From: JBDTCS01 sp039923455
Lineage (GTDB): Bacteria; Bacteroidota; Ignavibacteria; Palsa-1295
Direction: 5' to 3'
DNA: 12,381 nucleotides
Assembly (NCBI GenBank): GCA_039923455.1
Contig: JBDTCS010000144.1
Location: 1-12,381, forward strand
A program made the translations under genes and the position numbers. The notes under the pieces were generated by a model. It saw nothing but the letters and a program-made list of their open reading frames with translations. It searched no databases and was not told the DNA's origin. This document shows positions 6,844-12,381 of this stretch, piece by piece. How positions within the stretch are numbered: position 1 is the first letter of the stretch; every line of letters begins with the position of its first letter.

Positions 6844-7173
6844 TCAGACTGAATACTTTGGATCCTGAATCCGAAGCCGCTCCACCGGGATTCCGCCAAC
6901 GATATGTGACTCAATGATCTCCGGCACATCTTCCAGCCGAACACCACCGTACCAAATTCCTTCCGGGTATATCACGATCGCGGGACCGAACTCACAGGCA
7001 TCGAGGCACCCGGATTGATTTGCACGAGCGCTACTCTTCAGGCCACGCTTTTTTATCTCACTCTTTAACGCCTTGCGAATCTCGGCGGAGCCTTTCGCTG
7101 CGCAGCATCCACGTGGGTCATCTTCCGGACGAAGATTCTCGCAAACAAAAATATGATGTGTAAATTTTGGCAT
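6844..7173 (-). CDS. Thioredoxin-like [2Fe-2S] ferredoxin
   Basis: The 109-aa product belongs to the thioredoxin-fold (Shethna-type) [2Fe-2S] ferredoxins, small electron carriers. Evidence is the order HIFVCENLRP (C11), DPRGCCAAKG (C23/C24), NQSGCLDACEFGP (C56 and C60), then IVIYPEGIWYGGV, and a terminal helix DVPEIIESHIVGG. Cluster ligands are most likely C11, C24, C56 and C60. C23 occupies a position that is usually Ser, so there is one extra cysteine beside the cluster. The frame is open further upstream to 7233, but the ATG at 7173 fits the family N-terminus (MPKFTHHIFVC) and avoids overlapping the preceding gene, which ends 10 bp upstream. The redox partner is unknown; the FAH-family enzyme downstream is not a redox enzyme, so co-transcription need not mean a shared pathway. 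Confidence 0.88.
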   Translation of the reverse strand: MPKFTHHIFVCENLRPEDDPRGCCAAKGSAEIRKALKSEIKKRGLKSSARANQSGCLDACEFGPAIVIYPEGIWYGGVRLEDVPEIIESHIVGGIPVERLRIQDPKYSV

Positions 7174-7183
7174 TCGAAAAATA

Positions 7184-7834
7184 CTACTCTCGCAAATCAA
7201 CCGTCTTTGCTCCTTCCGGAGTCTTAAACACAAACTCCGTTGATGACAGCTTCTTTATACTTTCGACTTTGAGCGCACCGGTCTCGGTGCGGCCTGCTTT
7301 ACTTTGCGCAGTGGCTCGTTTGATCGTGATGGACTTTGCACTCTTACGAATCACAGTCAGTAGTATAGAACTCAGTCCACCGGCAGATTTGAACAAGGCC
7401 TGGATTCGCTCGTTAGGAATAAGCTCTAGCGTGTATTCATTACCCGTATGCTTCACAATACTTACGGCATAATTGCTCGAAAACCGAAACAGATCTTGCG
7501 GTTTTTGAATCGCGCTATTCGGGTTGCTGGAGGCGCCATCGATTGTAACTTGCTTATTGCGCTTGCTGTAGTTCCAAACCGTTGTGCCATCGGAGACGAG
7601 TGTTATCGAGGTCGATTCGATTCGGATGCGGTTGCGCTTAACGTCTGTCGTGATCTCAACCTTCTCACCCGAACCCAGAGAAAACTTCATGCGAATCGCT
7701 TCGCCGCTGAAGAGCTTTTGCTCGAGTTGCAGCGCAAGATCATCCGCCGTCTGTTGTGCGAAAAGCTGGTTGGTCTGAAACGCTCCAACGAAAACGTAGA
7801 GAACAAAAAAAACTAAACGGACTGCGATGCGCAT
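7184..7834 (-). CDS. lolA: LolA-like outer-membrane lipoprotein carrier protein
   Basis: LolA is the periplasmic chaperone that carries lipoproteins from the LolCDE exporter to the outer membrane. The 216-aa product has a Sec signal peptide (MRIAVRL, a long hydrophobic core, likely cleavage after LFA at about residue 26). A LolA-type half-barrel follows: alternating strands with KVEITTDVKRNRIRIES, the hallmark TTVWNYSKRNKQVTIDG, and the segment leading to PQDLFRF. The C-terminal part repeats short strands (SITIKRATA, EFVFKTPEGAKTVDL). The family assignment is by pattern, and related periplasmic proteins share this fold, so LolA-like is safer than strict LolA. ATG 7834 is chosen over an earlier start at 7888 because it begins the signal peptide. 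It is the first gene of a five-gene run; two other products in the window are lipoproteins that could be its cargo. Confidence 0.8.
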   Translation of the reverse strand: MRIAVRLVFFVLYVFVGAFQTNQLFAQQTADDLALQLEQKLFSGEAIRMKFSLGSGEKVEITTDVKRNRIRIESTSITLVSDGTTVWNYSKRNKQVTIDGASSNPNSAIQKPQDLFRFSSNYAVSIVKHTGNEYTLELIPNERIQALFKSAGGLSSILLTVIRKSAKSITIKRATAQSKAGRTETGALKVESIKKLSSTEFVFKTPEGAKTVDLRE

Positions 7835-7879
7835 TGTGTACTGTTGAAACCGCAAAATATTTTCCGGCAGTATGTTCAA

Positions 7880-7901
7880 CATCCCCATCGGTGTGGGGGT
7901 G
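7880..7901 (-). other. Stem-loop upstream of the LolA-like gene
   Basis: CATCCCCA (7880-7887) pairs with TGGGGGTG (7894-7901), eight pairs including one G-T, around a six-base loop. It lies in the 138-bp gap between the DUF5996 gene and the LolA-like gene, both on the minus strand. It could end the upstream transcript or lie in the lolA leader; there is no T-run after it on the minus strand. The rest of the gap shows no clear promoter. Confidence 0.3.
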
Positions 7902-7972
7902 CCCAGGTCGCAGCAATTGGAAGCGATTGCTACCTCGGCTATAATCGGGAACGCGACGAAACCGTTATAGTA

Positions 7973-8884
7973 TCAACTCGGAATGGGTTCGAGCGGTGTG
8001 CATTCGAGGTGCCCTCGATCCCATTTACCGAGATCCGCAGCGTGAGCGTAGGTGCTTTGCGCAAAATCGAGAATAGCTTGATGCGGGTCGGCAAGCGAGC
8101 GTACTAGATCATACTTCAGCAAAAACTCTCCGAGCTTGGTATCGAATTGTGCGCCGGTAGGCTTGATAGAGGAGCCGTAATATCCCTCCGGTGGAGGCAC
8201 TGCGTATGCATAGAATCCTGGCTCTGGGTACGTTTCACTTCCCGGCCAGAAGCCAAGACTAAATTCTTCCGAGACGGATTCCTTCGGTTCTGCAGCCGGT
8301 GAAGGTAGTAGCATTCTGCCACTAAACCTCGTGAGGGTAAGATCGAAGCTCCCCCAGAAAAAATGCACCGGGCTCGACTTACCACAGAAGAGTCCGCGAA
8401 ATTCTCGAAATGCACGATCGCAGCCGGTAAGTATCTCGCGAAATTTTTCGACTTGACTTGCGTCATAGCTTGCATGCGTTGTGTCTTCGTCGAAGCGAAT
8501 CGGGTTTGTCACCTCTTTCGGCATGGTGTCGAGCTTCACACTTATTCCGAGCACTTGAAGCGCAGCCATAAACTCGAAATAAAAATCACGAACCGATTTG
8601 GCCTCAAGTTTTATTGCCTCACGATTACCGACGCTCGAAGCGATTAATAGCTCGTGACTGACAAGATCGAAGTCGATCTGAAATGTTATATGTTCAAATG
8701 GAATCGGACCGGAAGTGAGTCCACGTGCTGTCAGATGCAGCGCGACGTGCCACCAATGATTCTCGGGCGGGCACAGTGCAAGCTTCACTTTGCCGACGAT
8801 CTGCATCCACAAGTGCAGCGTCTCACATGTTGCTGACCACTCTTCGTATGGTAGTGCCGGCCAAAGTTTTTGGTTCGAGTCCAT
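7973..8884 (-). CDS. DUF5996 family protein
   Basis: The 303-aa product matches my recollection of the DUF5996 family, whose members have no established function. Characteristic stretches are WPALPYEEWSATCETLHLW at the start, the ENHWWHVALHLTARGLTSGP segment, DFYFEFMAALQVLGI, FDEDTTHASYD, SPVHFFWGSFDLTLTRFSGR and EPGFYAYAVPPPEG, ending in FAQSTYAHAADLGKWDR. The many Trp, His and Asp residues conserved in these blocks suggest an enzyme or ligand-binding protein in the cytoplasm; there is no signal peptide or membrane segment. It starts 8 bp after the stop of the zinc finger gene, so the two are almost surely co-transcribed from the promoter at 9242-9271. No SD is visible. Family call confident, function unknown. 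Confidence 0.88.
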   Translation of the reverse strand: MDSNQKLWPALPYEEWSATCETLHLWMQIVGKVKLALCPPENHWWHVALHLTARGLTSGPIPFEHITFQIDFDLVSHELLIASSVGNREAIKLEAKSVRDFYFEFMAALQVLGISVKLDTMPKEVTNPIRFDEDTTHASYDASQVEKFREILTGCDRAFREFRGLFCGKSSPVHFFWGSFDLTLTRFSGRMLLPSPAAEPKESVSEEFSLGFWPGSETYPEPGFYAYAVPPPEGYYGSSIKPTGAQFDTKLGEFLLKYDLVRSLADPHQAILDFAQSTYAHAADLGKWDRGHLECTPLEPIPS

Positions 8885-8892
8885 TCGCGTGT

Positions 8893-9213
8893 TTAATCGA
8901 GATAGCTGGTGTGCTTGATCGGCGCGACTAATTTAGCATAATCTTCGTCGTACTCCGGATCAAAATCCAGATTGTCAACGTAGCAAAAACCCCACTCTTC
9001 GCCCGGCTCGAATGACTTTATGATAGGATGTTTCGTCGAGTGAAAATGCGTTGTGGCATGTTTGTTCGGCGAGTTATCGCAGCAGCCCACGTGCCCGCAT
9101 TCGAGGCAATGACGCAAGTGCATCCACTGGGCGCCCATCTTCAGACATTCCTCGCAGCCTTTTCCCGTCGGCTCTTTCGCGGTGATAGATGCGATATGAT
9201 TACAGTGTGCCAT
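8893..9213 (-). CDS. UBP-type zinc finger protein
   Basis: This small (106 aa) cytosolic protein consists almost entirely of a ubiquitin-protease-type (zf-UBP) zinc finger. Likely zinc ligands are C4 and H6, C20 and C23 (GCEEC), C36 and C39 (HCLECG), C44, and the histidine cluster H52, H56, H58 and H62 (KHATTHFHSTKHP), followed by WGFCYVD. In eukaryotes this domain binds the C-terminal GG of ubiquitin. Stand-alone bacterial copies occur but their partner is not established, and nothing here resembles ubiquitin machinery. The ATG at 9213 lies about 20 nt downstream of a predicted transcription start, in an A/T-rich leader with no SD. The DUF5996 gene follows after 8 bp. Confidence 0.9.
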   Translation of the reverse strand: MAHCNHIASITAKEPTGKGCEECLKMGAQWMHLRHCLECGHVGCCDNSPNKHATTHFHSTKHPIIKSFEPGEEWGFCYVDNLDFDPEYDEDYAKLVAPIKHTSYLD

Positions 9214-9241
9214 TTTTGATTATGTATAATGTATCAAGGCA

Positions 9242-9271
9242 CAAAAATAGCAGGACTTACTCAACTCCAAA
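9242..9271 (-). promoter_or_regulatory. Bacteroidota-type promoter for the zinc finger/DUF5996 pair
   Basis: On the minus strand TTTG (complement of 9268-9271) and TATTTTTG (complement of 9242-9249) are 18 nt apart, a close match to TTTG...TAnnTTTG. Transcription should start near 9235, giving a leader of roughly 22 nt before the ATG at 9213. Confidence 0.6.
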
Positions 9272-9335
9272 TGAAATCTATTTAGTCAATTTCTTCAGGG
9301 CCGCTTGAGGTGAAATTCTATCTCGAAGGTAGTGG

Positions 9336-9358
9336 GTTTGGAGAGTACTAGTCCAAAC
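9336..9358 (-). other. Stem-loop after the acetyltransferase gene
   Basis: A perfect 7-bp stem, GTTTGGA (9336-9342) with TCCAAAC (9352-9358), has a nine-base loop. It lies 11 bp after the acetyltransferase stop (minus strand) and upstream of the next promoter, where termination is expected. No T-run follows on the minus strand, so it is at best a weak or factor-dependent terminator. Confidence 0.35.
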
Positions 9359-9369
9359 GTGTACTCAAG

Positions 9370-9999
9370 TTAGCGCAGAAGTTTCATCTTTAGCTCAGCA
9401 CGCCGAGTTTCCCATTCGTCACTCAGTATGCTATATATTTCGGTATCTTGCCAGCGACCTCCGAGGAAGAGAGCGGATTTAATCTGCCCCTCATAACGGA
9501 GCTCCAGTTTTTTTGCGACTTGAATACTCGGCGCGTTGTCAGGTGATATCCAAAGCGAGATGCGGTGCAGCTTCAAATATTCGAAGGCATACTCGAAAGC
9601 AAGTATTGTCGCTTCCGTTGCAAGACCTTTGTTGAGATGCTCCCACCCGATCCAATACCCTATAAACGCGCTCTGATTTACGTTGCGAACGATACCGGTG
9701 ATAGCGATCTGTCCGACGATCTTGTTCGTGCTTTTCTCAATAATAAAAAACCGGTAGTCTGTGCCCGTCTCCCAACGATCAAGCGCCATAAGAATTTTTT
9801 CTCGTGCAGCTCGACGCTTTTGTGAGGGGGTTTGTCCAGGAGTTTGGAGCGGAAACCACGGAGCCAGATGATGTGCAATGCCGTCATCGAATAGTGCTTC
9901 GTGCTCTTCAAGATCAGAGAGATACCACTGCCGAATCAGAATGTGATCGGACTCCAATCGCTTTGGCAAATGATCAAGGGGTTGAAATGCGTTAAGCAT
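9370..9999 (-). CDS. GNAT-family N-acetyltransferase (RimJ/RimL type)
   Basis: The 209-aa cytosolic enzyme is predicted to move an acetyl group from acetyl-CoA to an amine, such as a protein N-terminus or a small molecule; the acceptor is not predictable. The RimJ/RimL pattern is clear: LESDHILIRQWYLSDLEEH at the start, RFFIIEKSTNKIVGQIAI (beta 2-3), the acetyl-CoA loop region FIGYWIGWEHLNKGLATEA (112-130), LHRISLWISPDNAPSIQVAKKLE (about 144-166) and EGQIKSALFLGGRWQDTEIYSIL. In the CoA loop, Leu122 takes the place of the more usual Gln/Arg before NKG, which may be a neutral variant. The ATG lies 18 bp after the SRPBCC gene, so it is probably the last gene of the run that includes bcp. Confidence 0.9.
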   Translation of the reverse strand: MLNAFQPLDHLPKRLESDHILIRQWYLSDLEEHEALFDDGIAHHLAPWFPLQTPGQTPSQKRRAAREKILMALDRWETGTDYRFFIIEKSTNKIVGQIAITGIVRNVNQSAFIGYWIGWEHLNKGLATEATILAFEYAFEYLKLHRISLWISPDNAPSIQVAKKLELRYEGQIKSALFLGGRWQDTEIYSILSDEWETRRAELKMKLLR

Positions 10000-10017
10000 C
10001 GCAGCATCAAAGAATCG

Positions 10018-10503
10018 TTAGTGCTCTTGCAGTTCCTCGATTACTTCGTCTTCGTACTGATCAAGTATCGCGTGCGTTTGTTTGTGCCGATAGGCAAACT
10101 GGCGTGAGATCAAACCACGAAAGAAGAGTGCGTTCGCGATTCGACCAATGATCCCGAGTGGTAATTCATATTCGAGCATGTCCTCCAAGCGTGATGTATC
10201 TTCCCCGAGCGAGGTAAACGTCCGCGAGTGCCGAAAAAATTTGAAAGGACCCGAAAGCTGAAGATCGACGATGCGGTGCGGTGGCTCGAACTCGGCGATC
10301 TCGATCACCCATCGTGAGCGAATGAGTCCGAGGGCGCGCATGCGAAGTGTGATGATCGAACCCTTGCCTTCACCGACGATCGACTCGATCCCGACTGAGA
10401 TCTCAAGCGGTGTGATTAGCTCAAGATTGTTCGTGTCGGTATGGAAAAGAAAGAGCTCCTCGACCGGCGCAAGAATATCAGTTGTGAAGAGGAGCGTTGG
10501 CAT
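10018..10503 (-). CDS. SRPBCC-fold (START/polyketide-cyclase-like) protein
   Basis: The 161-aa protein has no signal peptide and shows the helix-grip layout of SRPBCC proteins: an opening strand (TLLFTTDILAPVEELFLFH), a short helix (NNLELITP), a set of strands (GSIITLRMRALGLIRSRWVIEI and EFEPPHRIVDLQLSGPFKFFRHSRTF), the DTSRLEDMLEYELP strand, and a long C-terminal helix from about residue 130. The fold binds hydrophobic ligands, but no ligand or enzyme activity can be assigned. Bacterial relatives are often annotated as cell division inhibitors or cyclases without direct proof. It sits 53 bp after bcp and 18 bp before the acetyltransferase gene, so joint transcription is likely. GGA lies just before the ATG as a weak SD. 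Confidence 0.8.
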   Translation of the reverse strand: MPTLLFTTDILAPVEELFLFHTDTNNLELITPLEISVGIESIVGEGKGSIITLRMRALGLIRSRWVIEIAEFEPPHRIVDLQLSGPFKFFRHSRTFTSLGEDTSRLEDMLEYELPLGIIGRIANALFFRGLISRQFAYRHKQTHAILDQYEDEVIEELQEH

Positions 10504-10556
10504 GCAATCCGGCTACCGAAAAAACACACGTAGAAAAAAGATGACTAATAAATTAA

Positions 10557-11027
10557 TCAGCTTCGGAGTGCTTCGAGCACAGCCTGTGCGTGTCCCGCGG
10601 TCTTGACCTTCGGAAAGATGTAGGCGATAATTCCCTTTTCATCGATCACGAATGTTGTTCGTTCAATTCCCATATAGGTCTTGCCATACATCGCCTTTTC
10701 TTTCCAGACACCATAGAGGTTCGCAAGTACGCGCTCCTCATCTACGAGCAACTGAAACGGAAGTTCGTTCTTCAGTTTGAATTTCTGATGCGACTTTTCT
10801 GTGTCAGGGCTAACACCCAGAATCACGGCGCCTTTGAGTTGGAATGAGCGATAGTTATCACGGAAGTCGCAAGCCTCTTTCGTGCAACCGGATGTGTCAT
10901 CCTTCGGATAGAAGTAGAGCACGACTTTCTTTCCACGAAAACCTTTGAGCGTGACAGAATTGCCTTGATCGTCGCGCGCTTTGAACTCGGGGGCTTTAGA
11001 GCCTACTTCCAGTGGTTTGAATGCCAT
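10557..11027 (-). CDS. bcp: Thioredoxin-dependent thiol peroxidase, Bcp/PrxQ type
   Basis: This cytosolic peroxiredoxin reduces hydrogen peroxide and organic hydroperoxides with electrons from thioredoxin. The 156-aa length is typical of Bcp. The active-site block YFYPKDDTSGCTKEACDFRD holds the peroxidatic Cys48 and, five residues later, the resolving Cys53, the atypical 2-Cys arrangement of this subfamily. Other family marks are VILGVSPDTEKSHQKF, ELPFQLLVDEE, YGVWKEKAMYGKTYMGIERTTFVIDEKG and the closing helix HAQAVLEALRS. The ATG at 11027 matches the family N-terminus. It has 81 bp of non-coding sequence before it, with a stem-loop and no recognisable TAnnTTTG promoter, so it may be read through from the upstream lipoprotein gene. 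No peroxide-regulator gene is nearby. Confidence 0.96.
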   Translation of the reverse strand: MAFKPLEVGSKAPEFKARDDQGNSVTLKGFRGKKVVLYFYPKDDTSGCTKEACDFRDNYRSFQLKGAVILGVSPDTEKSHQKFKLKNELPFQLLVDEERVLANLYGVWKEKAMYGKTYMGIERTTFVIDEKGIIAYIFPKVKTAGHAQAVLEALRS

Positions 11028-11060
11028 AATAATCTAATCTCAATCTATCGTCCGAACACA

Positions 11061-11092
11061 TGCAACGAAATCCCCGGGTTGGGATGCTTGCA
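11061..11092 (-). other. Stem-loop between the lipoprotein gene and bcp
   Basis: TGCAA (11061-11065) pairs with TTGCA (11088-11092), and inside it ATCCC (11070-11074) pairs with GGGAT (11081-11085), separated by a small internal loop. It lies between the lipoprotein stop and the bcp start. It may be a partial terminator or mRNA-stability element; no T-run is present on the minus strand. Confidence 0.3.
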
Positions 11093-11108
11093 CAGGAGTG
11101 TACGGACT

Positions 11109-11588
11109 TTAATGAAAATCTACAAGTGCTTCACCTTTGGTCACAATGGCGACACGCCAGTGTTTTCCGGTTTGCTTCACCATCCAGAAAAATGCGGCAT
11201 CCTCGCCCGCATTGGGTGATGGAACTTGGACGATCCCTGTCTCCTCAATCGGTGCCGGGTCGATGAGTGCTCCGGCAAGCTCTTTGCGCAGATCACGATC
11301 CACGTCGGCTCTTGGCGGTTTGATGAAACTGCGGTTCTGGAAGTCATAAAACGTCCGAAACCACGATATCATATCCTCGCAAACGTAAGCATTCGAGAAA
11401 TACTCCTTAAATTTAAAAGTAGCGATCATCGAATCTCGCTGATTGACATCACTTCGGCTCACGGCATCTGCGAACCGCTGCGCCGCTTGTTGCTGCACAC
11501 TCGCACCCCGATCGCATCCGGTTAGCCCGGAAACGAGGATAGCAAGCGCTCCGAAAAGCAAGATTCGCTTAGTGTGCGAGGTCGACAC
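11109..11588 (-). CDS. Putative lipoprotein of unknown function
   Basis: The N-terminus is a textbook lipoprotein signal when translation starts at the GTG at 11588: a short basic segment with HTKR, a hydrophobic core (ILLFGALAILVSG) and the lipobox LTGC with Cys25. The 159-aa product continues with a helix (QQQAAQRFADAVSRSD), an aromatic-rich middle (MISWFRTFYDF) and a beta-rich end (GEDAAFFWMVKQTGKHWRVAIV). A mix of helix then sheet with a WRV strand recalls small NTF2-like or DUF4878-like envelope proteins, but I cannot assign it. The GTG is favoured because GAGAG lies just upstream; an ATG at 11615 would lengthen the region before the hydrophobic core and has no SD. The start overlaps the end of the upstream DUF4905-like gene, pointing to coupled translation. 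Confidence 0.7.
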   Translation of the reverse strand: MSTSHTKRILLFGALAILVSGLTGCDRGASVQQQAAQRFADAVSRSDVNQRDSMIATFKFKEYFSNAYVCEDMISWFRTFYDFQNRSFIKPPRADVDRDLRKELAGALIDPAPIEETGIVQVPSPNAGEDAAFFWMVKQTGKHWRVAIVTKGEALVDFH

Positions 11589-12381
11589 CAATGATCTCTC
11601 GTTTCTCTTTGACATAAATAAGGGTACCGTGGTTGATGAAAAAGTTATCCGGTATCGGAAACGGTGTTTCGATGTTGAGCGTATCTTCATAAACGACCTC
11701 ACCCGTCTCGCGATCGAGAATGCGTAGTTCGTTCTTCAACAAATTCCGAAGCATGGCGTTCGGCTCTTGCATTCTATCATGATAGCTGAAGATCAGATAC
11801 TTGCCAAACTCTGCAAAGTCAATGGTCCCGCGCACTTCTGCGACATTCAGTACTGCCTGCAAAAGCGCCCGAATTGGCTCAAATAGCTCATCTTCGAGCC
11901 CAAGAGGTGTCGAGTAGACTGAGTGATCTTCTTCTTCCGAAAGCACACCCGCGACCAGCCGAAAAGCGCTCTCATCGCTGCCATAACTTTCGAGCGTCTG
12001 GCCGGTTGCCGGGTCTAATGCAAAAAAATCTCTGCCCTCAAAACGGGCTTGGGAGATATAAGTTTTACCAGCAGCTTCGAATAGGAATGTTCCGCTTTTG
12101 TGCTCCCATTTTGTCTTGCCCGATTGCAGATCTATCGCGATGATGCCTCGCGCTTCCGGCATATCCGGCCTCGGAAACTTCTCGATATATAGCGTTGTAC
12201 TCGAAGCTTTTTCTGCACCATACCACCACGTCTCTTCGAGTTCAACACCGCGCCAAAGCATCTTGCCTGACTTCGGATCAAGGGCGAAAAGAGATCCCTT
12301 TTTTTGCTCGACGTTGCGCTCTTCACCGGCCAAAATTCCCGAAGGCGAGATCACAAGCTTCCATATAATCGACTCCGAGTC
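11569..12381 (-). CDS. PQQ-like beta-propeller / DUF4905-like protein, 5' truncated by window edge
   Basis: The frame stays open to the right edge, so the N-terminus is missing and about 270 codons are visible. The protein shows quinoprotein-type propeller repeats: SLFALDPKSGKMLWRG, GIIAIDLQSGKTKWEHKSG, FFALDPATGQTLESYG and LRILDRETGEVVYED, each a blade with the xLDxxTGxxxW pattern. The block ELEETWWYGAEK and the overall order resemble my memory of DUF4905, a family reported mainly from Bacteroidota and Chlorobi; that family name is less certain than the propeller-like repeats. No PQQ-enzyme catalytic residues can be identified, so a structural or binding role is as likely as an enzymatic one. 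A signal peptide, if any, lies outside the window. Its 3' end overlaps the lipoprotein gene, suggesting the two products may work together in the envelope. Confidence 0.7.
   Translation of the reverse strand, partial: DSESIIWKLVISPSGILAGEERNVEQKKGSLFALDPKSGKMLWRGVELEETWWYGAEKASSTTLYIEKFPRPDMPEARGIIAIDLQSGKTKWEHKSGTFLFEAAGKTYISQARFEGRDFFALDPATGQTLESYGSDESAFRLVAGVLSEEEDHSVYSTPLGLEDELFEPIRALLQAVLNVAEVRGTIDFAEFGKYLIFSYHDRMQEPNAMLRNLLKNELRILDRETGEVVYEDTLNIETPFPIPDNFFINHGTLIYVKEKREIIGVDLAH

Noticed and set aside
7174..7233. Longer N-terminus for the [2Fe-2S] ferredoxin
   Set aside because: It overlaps the LolA-like gene and lies before the normal family start; ATG 7173 fits better.
7853..7879. Possible -33/-7 promoter for the LolA-like gene on the minus strand (TTG ... 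ATATTTTG)
   Set aside because: The -7 element has a mismatch at the first base and the spacing (16-17 nt) is short; the leader would be only about 12 nt. Too weak to list.
1..12381. Defence system, prophage, integron or CRISPR locus
   Set aside because: No nuclease, helicase, integrase, transposase, toxin-antitoxin pair or regularly spaced repeats were seen; gene content is housekeeping-like.

Overview
The window looks like ordinary chromosome of a member of the Bacteroidota/Chlorobiota (FCB) superphylum; a deep branch such as Ignavibacteria or Kapabacteria would fit, but the sequence alone does not settle this. Four things point there. The order ftsQ-ftsA-ftsZ matches the end of a dcw (division and cell wall) cluster. 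Two promoters match the Bacteroidota sigma pattern (TTTG, about 18-19 nt, TAnnTTTG). Most genes have A/T-rich leaders without a clear Shine-Dalgarno sequence. Base composition is near 50% GC. No transposase, integrase, phage gene, CRISPR array, tRNA or rRNA was recognised.

Positions 1-3649 (+ strand) hold the distal dcw cluster: the C-terminal part of FtsQ, complete FtsA and complete FtsZ. Together they build the Z-ring, tether it to the membrane and link it to the periplasmic part of the divisome. FtsZ carries two copies of the C-terminal partner-binding motif (PAYLRR and PAFLRR), the most notable observation here. Positions 3650-4083 hold no gene but contain several strong inverted repeats and then a good Bacteroidota promoter. 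That promoter serves a small secreted protein of unknown function (4084-4473, + strand).

Everything from 4486 to 12381 lies on the minus strand. From right to left it begins with the 3' part of a quinoprotein-like/DUF4905-like protein, an overlapping lipoprotein, a Bcp-type peroxiredoxin, an SRPBCC-fold protein and a RimJ/RimL-type acetyltransferase. Next is a two-gene unit with its own promoter: a UBP-type zinc finger protein and a DUF5996 protein. Last is a tightly packed five-gene run: LolA-like carrier, thioredoxin-like [2Fe-2S] ferredoxin, fumarylacetoacetate-hydrolase family enzyme, small lipoprotein and EamA/DMT transporter. The genes in these runs do not form one obvious pathway; they look like housekeeping, envelope and stress genes that share transcription.

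I found no convincing new multi-gene system. The items most worth a second look are the duplicated FtsZ tail motif, the structured non-coding stretch after ftsZ, the zinc finger/DUF5996 pair and the unrecognised envelope proteins.
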